Shown in pieces: positions 1 through 5,703 of a stretch of DNA of 5,703 bases. Numbering within the stretch: the stretch's first letter is position 1; the number at the start of each line of letters is the position of its first letter. The notes under the pieces are model-generated. The model did no database searches and was not told the DNA's origin. It was given only the letters and a program-made list of their open reading frames with translations. Source of the stretch: Lachnospiraceae bacterium (lineage in GTDB: Bacteria > Bacillota_A > Clostridia > Lachnospirales > Lachnospiraceae); contig JAFRMI010000021.1 of assembly GCA_017430765.1 (NCBI GenBank), forward strand, positions 1-5,703, read 5' to 3'. The translations under genes and the position numbers were made by a program.

Positions 1-1817
1 GCGAATACCCCGGCAAATACCACGCCGCGGGCCAGCGGCCGAAGCACCTTGTTCTCGCCGAATACCGACAGAATTGTTCCAAAGAATCCCGGAAGCCACT
101 TCGTAAGAAGAGGCCTGTACAGTAGGTTCTCCAGATCCAGCCACTCCGGCCAGAGATTGAGATACACGCCCTCCCGGAGCAGCACCTTCCGGACAACAAG
201 CAGATAGATGCATCCTCCGATCACAAGAGATGTCAAGCCGCCCTTCAGGTTCACCCAGGTGAAGGCGCGGAATTCCAGAATTTCCGGATTTCCTGTCATG
301 AATGCGGCGATCCGCTTCGTCACAAACGGCTGTCCCAGAATTGCGCAAAGCAGCGCGGATCCGAATATGACCGCCGTGCTGGCCCTGTTCATGCAGGTTG
401 CATCCCGGTCATACTCCGCCTGCTTTTTGGAATTCCTTTCCACAAAAATGCACACAAACAGCTTCAGCATATAAGCGAACGTAATTCCTCCGGATGTAAG
501 GAAAATCCACTCGATCACCTTAAGGAACACCGGTGTTATGATAAACAGCCCCGGCGCCATCTCCGCCGCCTCATGCATTCCCTCCACGATGCCCTCATGG
601 AGAAGCGTTTTGCTGATATAGCCGTTAAAGAGAGGCACCCCGCTGATCCCGAGCGCGCCGAGCGCGAACGAGATCTTGAGGAACAGCTTATTCCGGCCCC
701 ATCCGCGCAGATCATTGAGATCAAGGGTATGGAGCTTCATCACACACACGCCCGCCGCCATAAACAAGGCGAGCTTGATCATCGAGTGATTCAGCATATG
801 GAGCATGAGCCCGGACTTGGCGATCATCATTCCTTCCTCGCTGTCTGCGGACCCGTTCAAAAGGAGCATTCCTGTTCCTGTCAGTATAAATCCGACCTGT
901 GACATGGAGGAACAGGCGAGCGTCCTCTTGAGATTCACGGAAAATAGAGCCAGTACAGCACCGAGCGCCATGGTGACCACCCCGAGCAGAAGAACGATCT
1001 CTCCGAAAACCGCATTTCCGGGAAGGACGGAAAGAGCCGTCATCAAAATCCCGTAGATTCCCACTTTCGTCAGGACGCCCGAAAGAAGAGCGGATCCCGG
1101 AGACGGGGCCACGGGGTGTGCTTTGGGGAGCCAGATATGGACCGGATACATGCCGGCTTTGGCGCCGAATCCAAACAAAATGCAGACGGAAGCGGCGAGA
1201 ACATCCTTTCGTCCCGCAAGATCCCCCCGGAGCGCATAAAGATCGGAAAAAGCGAGGGTACCGGCTGCATTTTGCAGGAGAAGAAGGCCCATAAAAAGGA
1301 CAAGGCCTCCGATTACGGCGATAAAGAGGTAGGTATAGCCGGCGCGGATCGCTTCCGGGTTCTCCTCATGAATAACCCATGTGAAAGAGGTGAAGGACAG
1401 CAGTTCGAAGAAGATAAATGCCGTCATGAAATCCGCCGAGAGCATCACGCCCTCCGTCGCGCCCAGTGTGACAAGGACAAAGAAGAAATAGCGGGTCAGA
1501 TGCTCGCGCTCGTGCGCAAAGTACTCCATCGAAAAGACCGTCGTGAAGAACCACATAAGCGACGTGACGACCGCGTAGACGGAGCGGAATCCGTCGGTTT
1601 TGAAGGAGAGGCCGTACGCAAAAATCCCCGTGACGCGGAGAGGATCTCCCGGGATCCCGCCGCGCGCCGTCAGAACCAGCAGTATCACGGACAGGGCAAA
1701 TACAGCCGCTGTCACGATGACCGCGGTCCTGTCACGCATAGTTTCATCCCGTCGGGCCGCCGCGGCGCAGACGAACGCGCCGAGAATCGGCAGAAAGACG
1801 ATAGCGGGCATGATCAT
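1..1817 (-). CDS. Large proton-conducting antiporter-like subunit, long C-terminal form (gene D), 3' part missing
   Basis: An unbroken frame of 605 codons runs from the ATG at 1817 off the left edge, so the protein is over 605 aa. This is longer than B and C and resembles large HyfB/NuoL/MrpD-like forms. Seen: EYFAHERE (98-105); FIFFELLSFTSF with E138; GFGAKAGMYPVHIWLPKAHP with K220; SGVLTKVGIYG with K251 in helix 8 (NuoM/MrpD type); NLKRTLACSSMSQVGF (295-310); HMLNHSMIK with H340, H344 and K348; GISGVPLFNGYISK with K403. Beyond residue 420 further helices follow (about 421-460, 481-500, 523-543), then a polar segment LNLWPEWLDLENLLYRP (553-569), reminiscent of the Asp-x-x-x-x-x-Tyr-Arg segment after the core of some large Mrp-like subunits. 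The ATG is preceded by AGGAG with 8 bases between; a second ATG at 1811 is less well spaced. The 124-base leader contains repeats and a hairpin. It is the last gene visible of the four. Its exact branch and length cannot be settled here. Confidence 0.94.
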   Translation of the reverse strand, partial: MIMPAIVFLPILGAFVCAAAARRDETMRDRTAVIVTAAVFALSVILLVLTARGGIPGDPLRVTGIFAYGLSFKTDGFRSVYAVVTSLMWFFTTVFSMEYFAHEREHLTRYFFFVLVTLGATEGVMLSADFMTAFIFFELLSFTSFTWVIHEENPEAIRAGYTYLFIAVIGGLVLFMGLLLLQNAAGTLAFSDLYALRGDLAGRKDVLAASVCILFGFGAKAGMYPVHIWLPKAHPVAPSPGSALLSGVLTKVGIYGILMTALSVLPGNAVFGEIVLLLGVVTMALGAVLALFSVNLKRTLACSSMSQVGFILTGTGMLLLNGSADSEEGMMIAKSGLMLHMLNHSMIKLALFMAAGVCVMKLHTLDLNDLRGWGRNKLFLKISFALGALGISGVPLFNGYISKTLLHEGIVEGMHEAAEMAPGLFIITPVFLKVIEWIFLTSGGITFAYMLKLFVCIFVERNSKKQAEYDRDATCMNRASTAVIFGSALLCAILGQPFVTKRIAAFMTGNPEILEFRAFTWVNLKGGLTSLVIGGCIYLLVVRKVLLREGVYLNLWPEWLDLENLLYRPLLTKWLPGFFGTILSVFGENKVLRPLARGVVFAGVF

Positions 1818-1825
1818 GGTTTTTT

Positions 1826-1830
1826 CTCCT
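1826..1830 (-). promoter_or_regulatory. Ribosome-binding site of gene D
   Basis: Minus-strand AGGAG followed by eight bases (mostly A) and then the ATG at 1817. This favours that ATG over the in-frame ATG two codons later at 1811, which would be 14 bases away. Confidence 0.85.
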
Positions 1831-1883
1831 ACTGCAACACGTTTAACGTTCTATTATCCAATCTTTCTGAGATGTCCCTTGCG

Positions 1884-1912
1884 GATCCGGGTTCACACAT
1901 TCCGCCCGGATC
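1884..1912 (-). other. Hairpin in the gene C-D spacer
   Basis: GATCCGGG (1884-1891) and CCCGGATC (1905-1912) are perfect reverse complements, giving an 8-bp GC-rich stem with a 13-base loop. There is no run of U after the stem in the direction of transcription, so it is not a typical intrinsic terminator. A stabilising or processing element in the operon mRNA is more likely. TCTGAGA at 1866-1872 can also pair with TCTCAGA in the heptamer repeat (1926-1932 or 1940-1946), forming a second stem outside this one. Folding was judged by eye only. Confidence 0.6.
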
Positions 1913-1917
1913 TGTCC

Positions 1918-1945
1918 GTCTCAGGTCTCAGATCTCAAGTCTCAG
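1918..1945. repeat. Four-copy 7-base tandem repeat at the end of gene C
   Basis: On the plus strand four adjoining heptamers are seen: GTCTCAG (1918-1924), GTCTCAG (1925-1931), ATCTCAA (1932-1938) and GTCTCAG (1939-1945). Three are identical and one differs at its first and last base. Read in the direction of transcription the unit is CTGAGAC, and the first copy met supplies the TGA stop of gene C (1944-1942). Later copies are therefore untranslated, and gain or loss of copies would change only the spacer to gene D. Confidence 0.88.
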
Positions 1946-3411
1946 ATTCTTCCCGCCGCAATCTCCGCAAAGAAGCGGACCACCGGTCCGGAGAAAAGAC
2001 CGAACCCGATGCATGCGGCAGAAAAAAGAATGATCGCAAACAGGATTCTCGGGCCTGCCTCCAGTTTGCCGGTCGTATTTTTAAAGCAGTCCTTGCCCTC
2101 CACCGGGAAGAACGCGCGCACGCTGACGGGCAGGGTATAAAGGGCGCACATAAATGCAGCCGCGATCAAAGCGCATGCGCCGAATATCCCATACGGGGTG
2201 CCCGCGTCGGCGCCGCCTATGAGGAGACGCCACTTTGAAATAAAGCCGCAGAGAGGCGGAATTCCGATGAGGGACAGAGCACCGAGAGTATAGCAGGTGA
2301 ATGTCACGGGCATCTTTCTCCCGACACCTCCCATCTCGTAGACGTAAGCTTTTCCGGTTTTGTGCATGAAAGCCCCGGCGCATAGAAACAGCGTCATCTT
2401 GGTAATCCCGTGAAACAGCATATGCGCCATACCGCCGATCAGGCCGGCCGGCGTCATAAGAAGCGCGCCAAAAAGCATATAGGACAGATTGCTCATTGTC
2501 GAATACGCCAGTTTTCTTTTAAAATGCCGCTCCCGGATCGCAAAGTAAGCCCCGATGAGAAGAGAGAAGACCGACACCATAAGGCATAAGATCTGTGCTT
2601 TCGAACCTATCAGCATGGCGGGGCTGTATACATAGTAGACCAGCCGCATCACCGCGAACGCACCGGAATTGACGACCGCTACGGCGTGAAGCAGCGCGGT
2701 CACCGGCGTCGGCGCCACAGAGGCCTTCGGCAGCCAGTCATGCATGGGAAATACAGCCGCTTTGGTTCCGAATCCGAAGAAACCGAGAATAAACGAGGCA
2801 TGGAGAACCGGAAGATTATCAAGTCCCGACAGACATCCTCCGTATACAAAATCGCTTCCCGCCCCGTAAAGACCTGTCAGAATGACGGAGAAGAAAGCAA
2901 GTCCCGCTCCTCCAATCGTATAGGCCGCGTACAGTCTGCCCGCGTAATTGCTCTCATGCGTCCTGTAGAAGATGACAAGCGGAATCGTGACGAGCGTCAG
3001 CATCTCGAAGAACACATACATCGTCAGAAGGTTCGCGGCAAAAGCCACCCCGAGCGTCACCCCGTACGTCATCACATAAAATCCGAAAAATCCGTCCGTC
3101 CGGTCCTCATGCTCCATATACTCATAAGCATAGAGAAGCACCGGCGGCCACATGAAGGCCACCATCCCGGCAAAAAGCCGCGCCATGCCGTCCGCCTGAA
3201 ACGCGAGCGGGAAACCATGCGCGAAACTGAAGACAACAGCCGTTCCTTCCGGGGCGCGCAGAACAATCATCCACACAAGGACCGAAGTCACACACGTGAC
3301 TGCCTCATACGCAATCTCGCGCGCCCTGACTGTGCGGAACGGTACCGGGATCAGCGCCGCTCCTCCCAGGATTGGGAGCAGAATTGAGAGTATGATCATA
3401 TGTATAGGCAC
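1942..3411 (-). CDS. Proton-conducting antiporter-like membrane subunit with NuoL-type helix 8 (gene C)
   Basis: Complete polytopic membrane protein, 489 aa from the GTG at 3411. Same superfamily and expected role as its neighbours. Seen: EYMEHEDR (97-104); FFEMLTL with E136; GFGTKAAVFPMHDWLPKA with K217; APTPVTALLHAVAVVNSG (233-250), where helix 8 has no Lys but a His (H242), as in NuoL (SALIHAATMV) rather than NuoM/MrpD; LAYSTMSNLSY; MLFHGITKM with K338; GIPPLCGFISKW with K393. It lacks the long C-terminal lateral-helix extension of true NuoL. Start choice: AAGGAG lies 9 bases before the GTG but 21 before the ATG at 3399 (485 aa), which is the main alternative. The frame also stays open back to the stop of gene B, and a GTG at 3516 would add a polar extension unlike the family. 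The stop lies inside a 7-base tandem repeat. Gene B is 114 bases upstream and gene D 124 bases downstream. Function confidence is high at superfamily level only. Confidence 0.94.
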   Translation of the reverse strand: MPIHMIILSILLPILGGAALIPVPFRTVRAREIAYEAVTCVTSVLVWMIVLRAPEGTAVVFSFAHGFPLAFQADGMARLFAGMVAFMWPPVLLYAYEYMEHEDRTDGFFGFYVMTYGVTLGVAFAANLLTMYVFFEMLTLVTIPLVIFYRTHESNYAGRLYAAYTIGGAGLAFFSVILTGLYGAGSDFVYGGCLSGLDNLPVLHASFILGFFGFGTKAAVFPMHDWLPKASVAPTPVTALLHAVAVVNSGAFAVMRLVYYVYSPAMLIGSKAQILCLMVSVFSLLIGAYFAIRERHFKRKLAYSTMSNLSYMLFGALLMTPAGLIGGMAHMLFHGITKMTLFLCAGAFMHKTGKAYVYEMGGVGRKMPVTFTCYTLGALSLIGIPPLCGFISKWRLLIGGADAGTPYGIFGACALIAAAFMCALYTLPVSVRAFFPVEGKDCFKNTTGKLEAGPRILFAIILFSAACIGFGLFSGPVVRFFAEIAAGRI

Positions 3412-3420
3412 TTTCCGTTT

Positions 3421-3426
3421 CTCCTT
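3421..3426 (-). promoter_or_regulatory. Ribosome-binding site of gene C, favouring a GTG start
   Basis: Minus-strand AAGGAG is 9 bases before the GTG at 3411 and 21 bases before the ATG at 3399. The spacing favours GTG. A weaker GGAAAG just before the GTG could serve the ATG, so the ATG remains possible. Confidence 0.7.
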
Positions 3427-3441
3427 AATCCGATAACCAGT

Positions 3442-3484
3442 AAAGCGGACGGCAGGGGTAAAGCAGATATTCACGTTCCGCTTT
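3442..3484 (-). other. Inverted and direct repeats in the gene B-C spacer
   Basis: AAAGCGGA (3442-3449) and TCCGCTTT (3477-3484) form a perfect 8-bp inverted repeat around 27 bases. Inside, GTAAAGC occurs at 3458-3464 as a second copy of GTAAAGC at 3440-3446, so the GCTTT arm (3480-3484) could pair with either copy, giving two exclusive folds. The element ends 15 bases before the ribosome-binding site of gene C in the transcript. No U run follows, so a terminator is unlikely; a role in mRNA stability or in control of gene C translation is possible but not shown. Confidence 0.5.
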
Positions 3485-3525
3485 GCTCCCTGCTCATAAG
3501 CCGCGGCATCAGACACCCCTTCTCA

Positions 3526-5043
3526 TCAGAAGCCGAATAAACCGGCAATCTGAATTCCGAAGACGCCCATCACAAGAGCTGCCGTGCAGAGAATCATAAG
3601 AGGAATCAGCATAACGTAAGACGGCTCGGCGGAGGGAAGTGAGGCCGCATCCTGTGATTCCTGCTGCTTTCCCCCCGCGTGATGTTCTTCTTCCGCATGT
3701 CCCGGGAAAAACCCGTCCACCGTGATCGGCAGCAGGTACCCGGCCGTCAGCAGAGCTGAGATCAGCAGGATCACGGGGGCCAGAACCGAGTAAACCGGGA
3801 TCCCGCTTCCAATGGCATTTTCCGCGATCACCCATTTGCTTAAGAAGCCTCCCATAGGCGGAATGCCGACAAGAGACAGAGACGCGATGGTAAAGCACCA
3901 CAGTGTCACCGGCATGCGGCGGCCGACCCCTTTGAGGTCATCGACGTTCCGGATCCCGAGTTTCACAATGAAGATACCCGCCACAAGGAAGAGGCACCCC
4001 TTGGACGCCGCGTGGCTCATCAGATGCAGCATCGCCCCGCGCATTCCCCCGTCTCCGAGGAAGGAGAGCGACAGAAGCACATAGGAAATCTGGCTGATCG
4101 TGGAATAAGCGAGCCGTTTCTTCAAAATCTTCTCCCGGAACGCCATCATGGACCCCATAAAGATCGTGAGGAGCGTGAGAGTCATCCAGGCCGTCTGCAC
4201 CCAGGTCCCCCGCAGATTATCCGCGCCGACCGAATAGTACACCAGCCTGGCGATCGACAGAACGCCCGCCTTGGCGATAATACCGGACAGAACAGCAGAG
4301 GCCGGCGCCGGTGCGATCGGATGAGCCGCCGGCAGCCACCCATGCATGGGATAAAGACCCGCTTTCGTTCCGAATCCGATGATGCCGGCCATAATCACTT
4401 CCAGGAAGACCTGCCTGTTCTGCGCGATATCCTCGGGACGCAAAAACCCGCCTGCGACGAACTCATGGCTTCCGGGACCATACCGGTAAACAAAAAATAC
4501 AGCCAGGAGACCGAGCAGCGCGCCGGCAATCGAATAGAACATATATTTCAGGGCCGCCGTAACGGATTCCTTCGTGAGCTCATGCAGAACGAGCGGCATG
4601 GAGGAAAGCGTCAGCATCTCAAAACAGAAATACAGCGTCAGAAGATTCCCTGCCATGCAGCAGGCAATGAGGGCACTGTAGGACACAAAGTAGAACGCAT
4701 AGAAGATATGCGGCCTCTCTTCGTGGCCCATGTATTCGAACCCGTAAAAACATACGCAGGTGTAGAGAAGAACCACCGCGATGAGCACAAACCGCCCCAT
4801 TCCGTCGAGTCCGAACGTCACATTGACGCCCTCCGTCAAAACAAGCGGCGTAACCGTCCCGGAAAACCGCACAGCGAGAAGGCACAGCACCGCGGTCACG
4901 ACCGCAAGCGCCCCGTAGAGACGGTTTCTTCCGGCCGTCCGCTCTCTCCTTTTTTCTGCCTCCTGCCTCGGATCATCTTTATAAAGAATGGATATGACGG
5001 TTCCGGCAACCGCGGGCAGAAGCATTGATAAACCAAGCAGCAT
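3526..5043 (-). CDS. Proton-conducting antiporter-like membrane subunit, MrpD/NuoM-like (gene B)
   Basis: Complete 505-aa polytopic membrane protein, close to the usual 490-510 aa of MrpD/NuoM-type subunits, expected to move H+ (or exchange Na+/H+) within a larger membrane complex. Seen: N-terminal hydrophobic helix, then a charged cytoplasmic-type loop (about 22-40); EYMGHEER (103-110); FEMLTL with E142, the helix-5 proton-path Glu; GFGTKAGLYPMHGWLP with K227; IIAKAG with K258 in helix 8, the NuoM/MrpD-type position; LAYSTISQISY (311-321); HLMSHAASKG with K348; GIPPMGGFLSKW with K403. A polar His/Glu-rich loop (about 447-475) precedes the last helix. The start is the ATG at 5043, 6 bases after AGGAGG. 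A TTG 15 bases upstream would also open the frame, but it precedes the ribosome-binding site and is unlikely. It ends in tandem in-frame TGA TGA. Regions around FEMLTL, RLVYY, LAYST and GVGRRMPVT closely match gene C, pointing to an old duplication. Partner and ion are inferred, not shown. Confidence 0.96.
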   Translation of the reverse strand: MLLGLSMLLPAVAGTVISILYKDDPRQEAEKRRERTAGRNRLYGALAVVTAVLCLLAVRFSGTVTPLVLTEGVNVTFGLDGMGRFVLIAVVLLYTCVCFYGFEYMGHEERPHIFYAFYFVSYSALIACCMAGNLLTLYFCFEMLTLSSMPLVLHELTKESVTAALKYMFYSIAGALLGLLAVFFVYRYGPGSHEFVAGGFLRPEDIAQNRQVFLEVIMAGIIGFGTKAGLYPMHGWLPAAHPIAPAPASAVLSGIIAKAGVLSIARLVYYSVGADNLRGTWVQTAWMTLTLLTIFMGSMMAFREKILKKRLAYSTISQISYVLLSLSFLGDGGMRGAMLHLMSHAASKGCLFLVAGIFIVKLGIRNVDDLKGVGRRMPVTLWCFTIASLSLVGIPPMGGFLSKWVIAENAIGSGIPVYSVLAPVILLISALLTAGYLLPITVDGFFPGHAEEEHHAGGKQQESQDAASLPSAEPSYVMLIPLMILCTAALVMGVFGIQIAGLFGF

Positions 5044-5049
5044 TGTTAA

Positions 5050-5055
5050 CCTCCT
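5050..5055 (-). promoter_or_regulatory. Ribosome-binding site of gene B
   Basis: On the minus strand AGGAGG stands 6 bases ahead of the ATG at 5043. It begins one base inside the region after the TGA stop of gene A (the stop's last base is shared), so ribosomes ending on A release at the start of B. It settles the ATG as start against the TTG that lies upstream of this site. Confidence 0.9.
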
Positions 5056-5703
5056 CAAAGCATCTTAAGTCCTGTCTCGATCAGGTTCACCACCACCCCG
5101 GACGCAAGTCCCAGGAACATATTCATGGCCGTCAGCATCAGCACGGGCACATTGTAGTCCGCGCGGTGCAGGCTCCGCACCTTCTCCCCTCCCGGCCCCT
5201 TGTGATCATAGAGCCGGATTAAAGTCCGCATAAAGTACACGGCGTTCAGCATCGAACTCGCCGCGAGTGCAAGCATGAGCACCGTCATCGGCACGACCTC
5301 TTCCGACCGGACCGCTGCCACTCCGAACAGCATCTTGGATGAAAACCCGGCAAACACGGGAATTCCGATCATGGAAAATGAACCGATGAGAAACGCAACT
5401 CCCGCGTTTCTGTCCCGGAGGGCTGCACCCGTCAGATTCCGGAACCGGAGGCTCCCCTCCGAGACCTCCGCAAGTCTGGGGGTCGTCAGAAACAGCAGCG
5501 ATTTTGTCACCGCATGCATCATGATATGGAAGATGGCCGCCGTATAGCCGTATAATCCGCCAATCCCGATTCCGGCATAGATGTATCCGATCTGTGCGGC
5601 AGATGAGAAGGCAACCATCCGGTTCACATTGTTCTCACGGATTGCCGCGACCGACCCGAAGATCATACCGCAGATACCGAGGACAAAGAGGATCCGGTGG
5701 ACC
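5055..5703 (-). CDS. Proton-conducting antiporter-like membrane subunit (gene A), 5' part missing
   Basis: C-terminal 215 codons of an integral membrane subunit of the complex I / Mrp antiporter superfamily (PF00361); the start lies beyond the right edge. Numbering from the first visible codon: the conserved segment after the broken helix (AFSSAAQIGY, 31-40) matches the AYSSISxxG signature. The helix HIMMHAVTKSLLF (59-71) carries the family His and Lys (H59, H63, K67), and SMIGIPVFAGFSSK (110-123) ends in the Lys that NuoL and MrpD-type pumps place in their output channel. At least five or six hydrophobic helices are visible, with a polar loop rich in Arg/Lys/Asp at about 163-183. The TGA stop is 11 bases ahead of the next ATG and touches its ribosome-binding site, so translation of A and B is probably coupled. 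The missing half would hold the Glu of helix 5 and Lys of helix 7, so assignment to a NuoN-, MrpD- or HyfF-like branch is not possible here. The superfamily call is secure. Confidence 0.93.
   Translation of the reverse strand, partial: VHRILFVLGICGMIFGSVAAIRENNVNRMVAFSSAAQIGYIYAGIGIGGLYGYTAAIFHIMMHAVTKSLLFLTTPRLAEVSEGSLRFRNLTGAALRDRNAGVAFLIGSFSMIGIPVFAGFSSKMLFGVAAVRSEEVVPMTVLMLALAASSMLNAVYFMRTLIRLYDHKGPGGEKVRSLHRADYNVPVLMLTAMNMFLGLASGVVVNLIETGLKML

Noticed and set aside
1818..1880. Internal promoter ahead of gene D (GATAAT at about 1846-1851 of the minus strand)
   Set aside because: A GATAAT resembling a -10 box is present, but no -35 box lies at a suitable distance; the A/T-rich context alone is not enough.
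1884..1912. Intrinsic terminator between genes C and D
   Set aside because: The stem is good, but no U tract follows in the direction of transcription and gene D continues on the same strand with a strong ribosome-binding site.
1116..2238. Plus-strand open frames (305 and 212 codons) opposite genes D and C
   Set aside because: Both are low-complexity, basic, domain-free translations that overlap each other in different frames and run across the spacer. They are antisense artefacts.
2686..3387. Plus-strand open frame (233 codons) opposite gene C
   Set aside because: Arg/His-rich antisense translation without recognisable domain; the opposite strand encodes conserved proton-path motifs.
3412..3516. 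GTG at 3516 as start of gene C, giving 524 aa
   Set aside because: The added 35 residues are polar and basic, unlike the hydrophobic N termini of the family, while AAGGAG is correctly placed for the GTG at 3411.
3526..3528. Recoding of TGA (selenocysteine or Trp) at the end of gene B
   Set aside because: Two TGA codons stand in tandem, Trp is written TGG throughout, and the protein ends at the usual family position.
4012..5028. Long plus-strand open frame (338 codons) opposite gene B
   Set aside because: Its product is an irregular Arg/His/Gln-rich sequence with no domain, it lies wholly antisense to a well-conserved membrane gene, and no good ribosome-binding site is evident. Such frames are common opposite hydrophobic GC-rich genes.
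5044..5058. TTG at 5058 as start of gene B
   Set aside because: It sits before the AGGAGG that serves the ATG at 5043 and overlaps the stop of gene A, so it would have to use another ribosome-binding site that is not seen.

Overview
The window holds four membrane-protein genes in a row, all on the minus strand and all read right to left. All four belong to the proton-conducting transporter superfamily of antiporter-like subunits (Pfam Proton_antipo_M, PF00361), which includes NuoL/NuoM/NuoN of complex I, MrpA/MrpD of the Mrp Na+/H+ antiporter, and HyfB/HyfD/HyfF of energy-converting hydrogenases. In order of transcription they are: gene A (5055-5703, 5' end outside the window), gene B (3526-5043, complete, 505 aa), gene C (1942-3411, complete, 489 aa) and gene D (1-1817, 605 codons visible, 3' end outside the window). 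No gene can be supported on the plus strand, and no gene-free stretch is longer than 124 bases.

Organism: the strong Shine-Dalgarno sites (AGGAGG, AAGGAG, AGGAG), the standard genetic code (tryptophan by TGG, TGA as stop), the moderately GC-rich composition (mid-50s percent by eye, not computed) and the tandem antiporter-like genes fit an anaerobic Firmicute, for example a clostridial gut bacterium. This is inference; nothing in the window fixes the taxon.

How the genes work together: the proteins share buried charged residues that form the proton path in this family. These are a Glu in the Phe-Glu-(Leu/Met)-Leu segment, a Lys in the Gly-(Thr/Ala)-Lys-Ala segment, a Lys in the His-rich helix, and a Lys at the end of the later ProPro/ProLeu/ProVal helix. 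They probably sit side by side in one membrane complex that moves H+ and/or Na+. The known Mrp antiporter has two such subunits and canonical complex I has three, so four in a row is notable. No hydrogenase, NADH-binding, iron-sulfur or small Mrp (B, C, E, F, G) subunit lies inside the window, so the electron-transfer partner, if there is one, cannot be named.

Spacing is uneven. A and B are separated by 11 bases, with the stop of A next to the ribosome-binding site of B. B-C and C-D have spacers of 114 and 124 bases. Both spacers hold inverted repeats, and the C-D spacer also holds a four-copy 7-base tandem repeat whose first copy supplies the stop codon of gene C. These spacers are the least explained part of the window.
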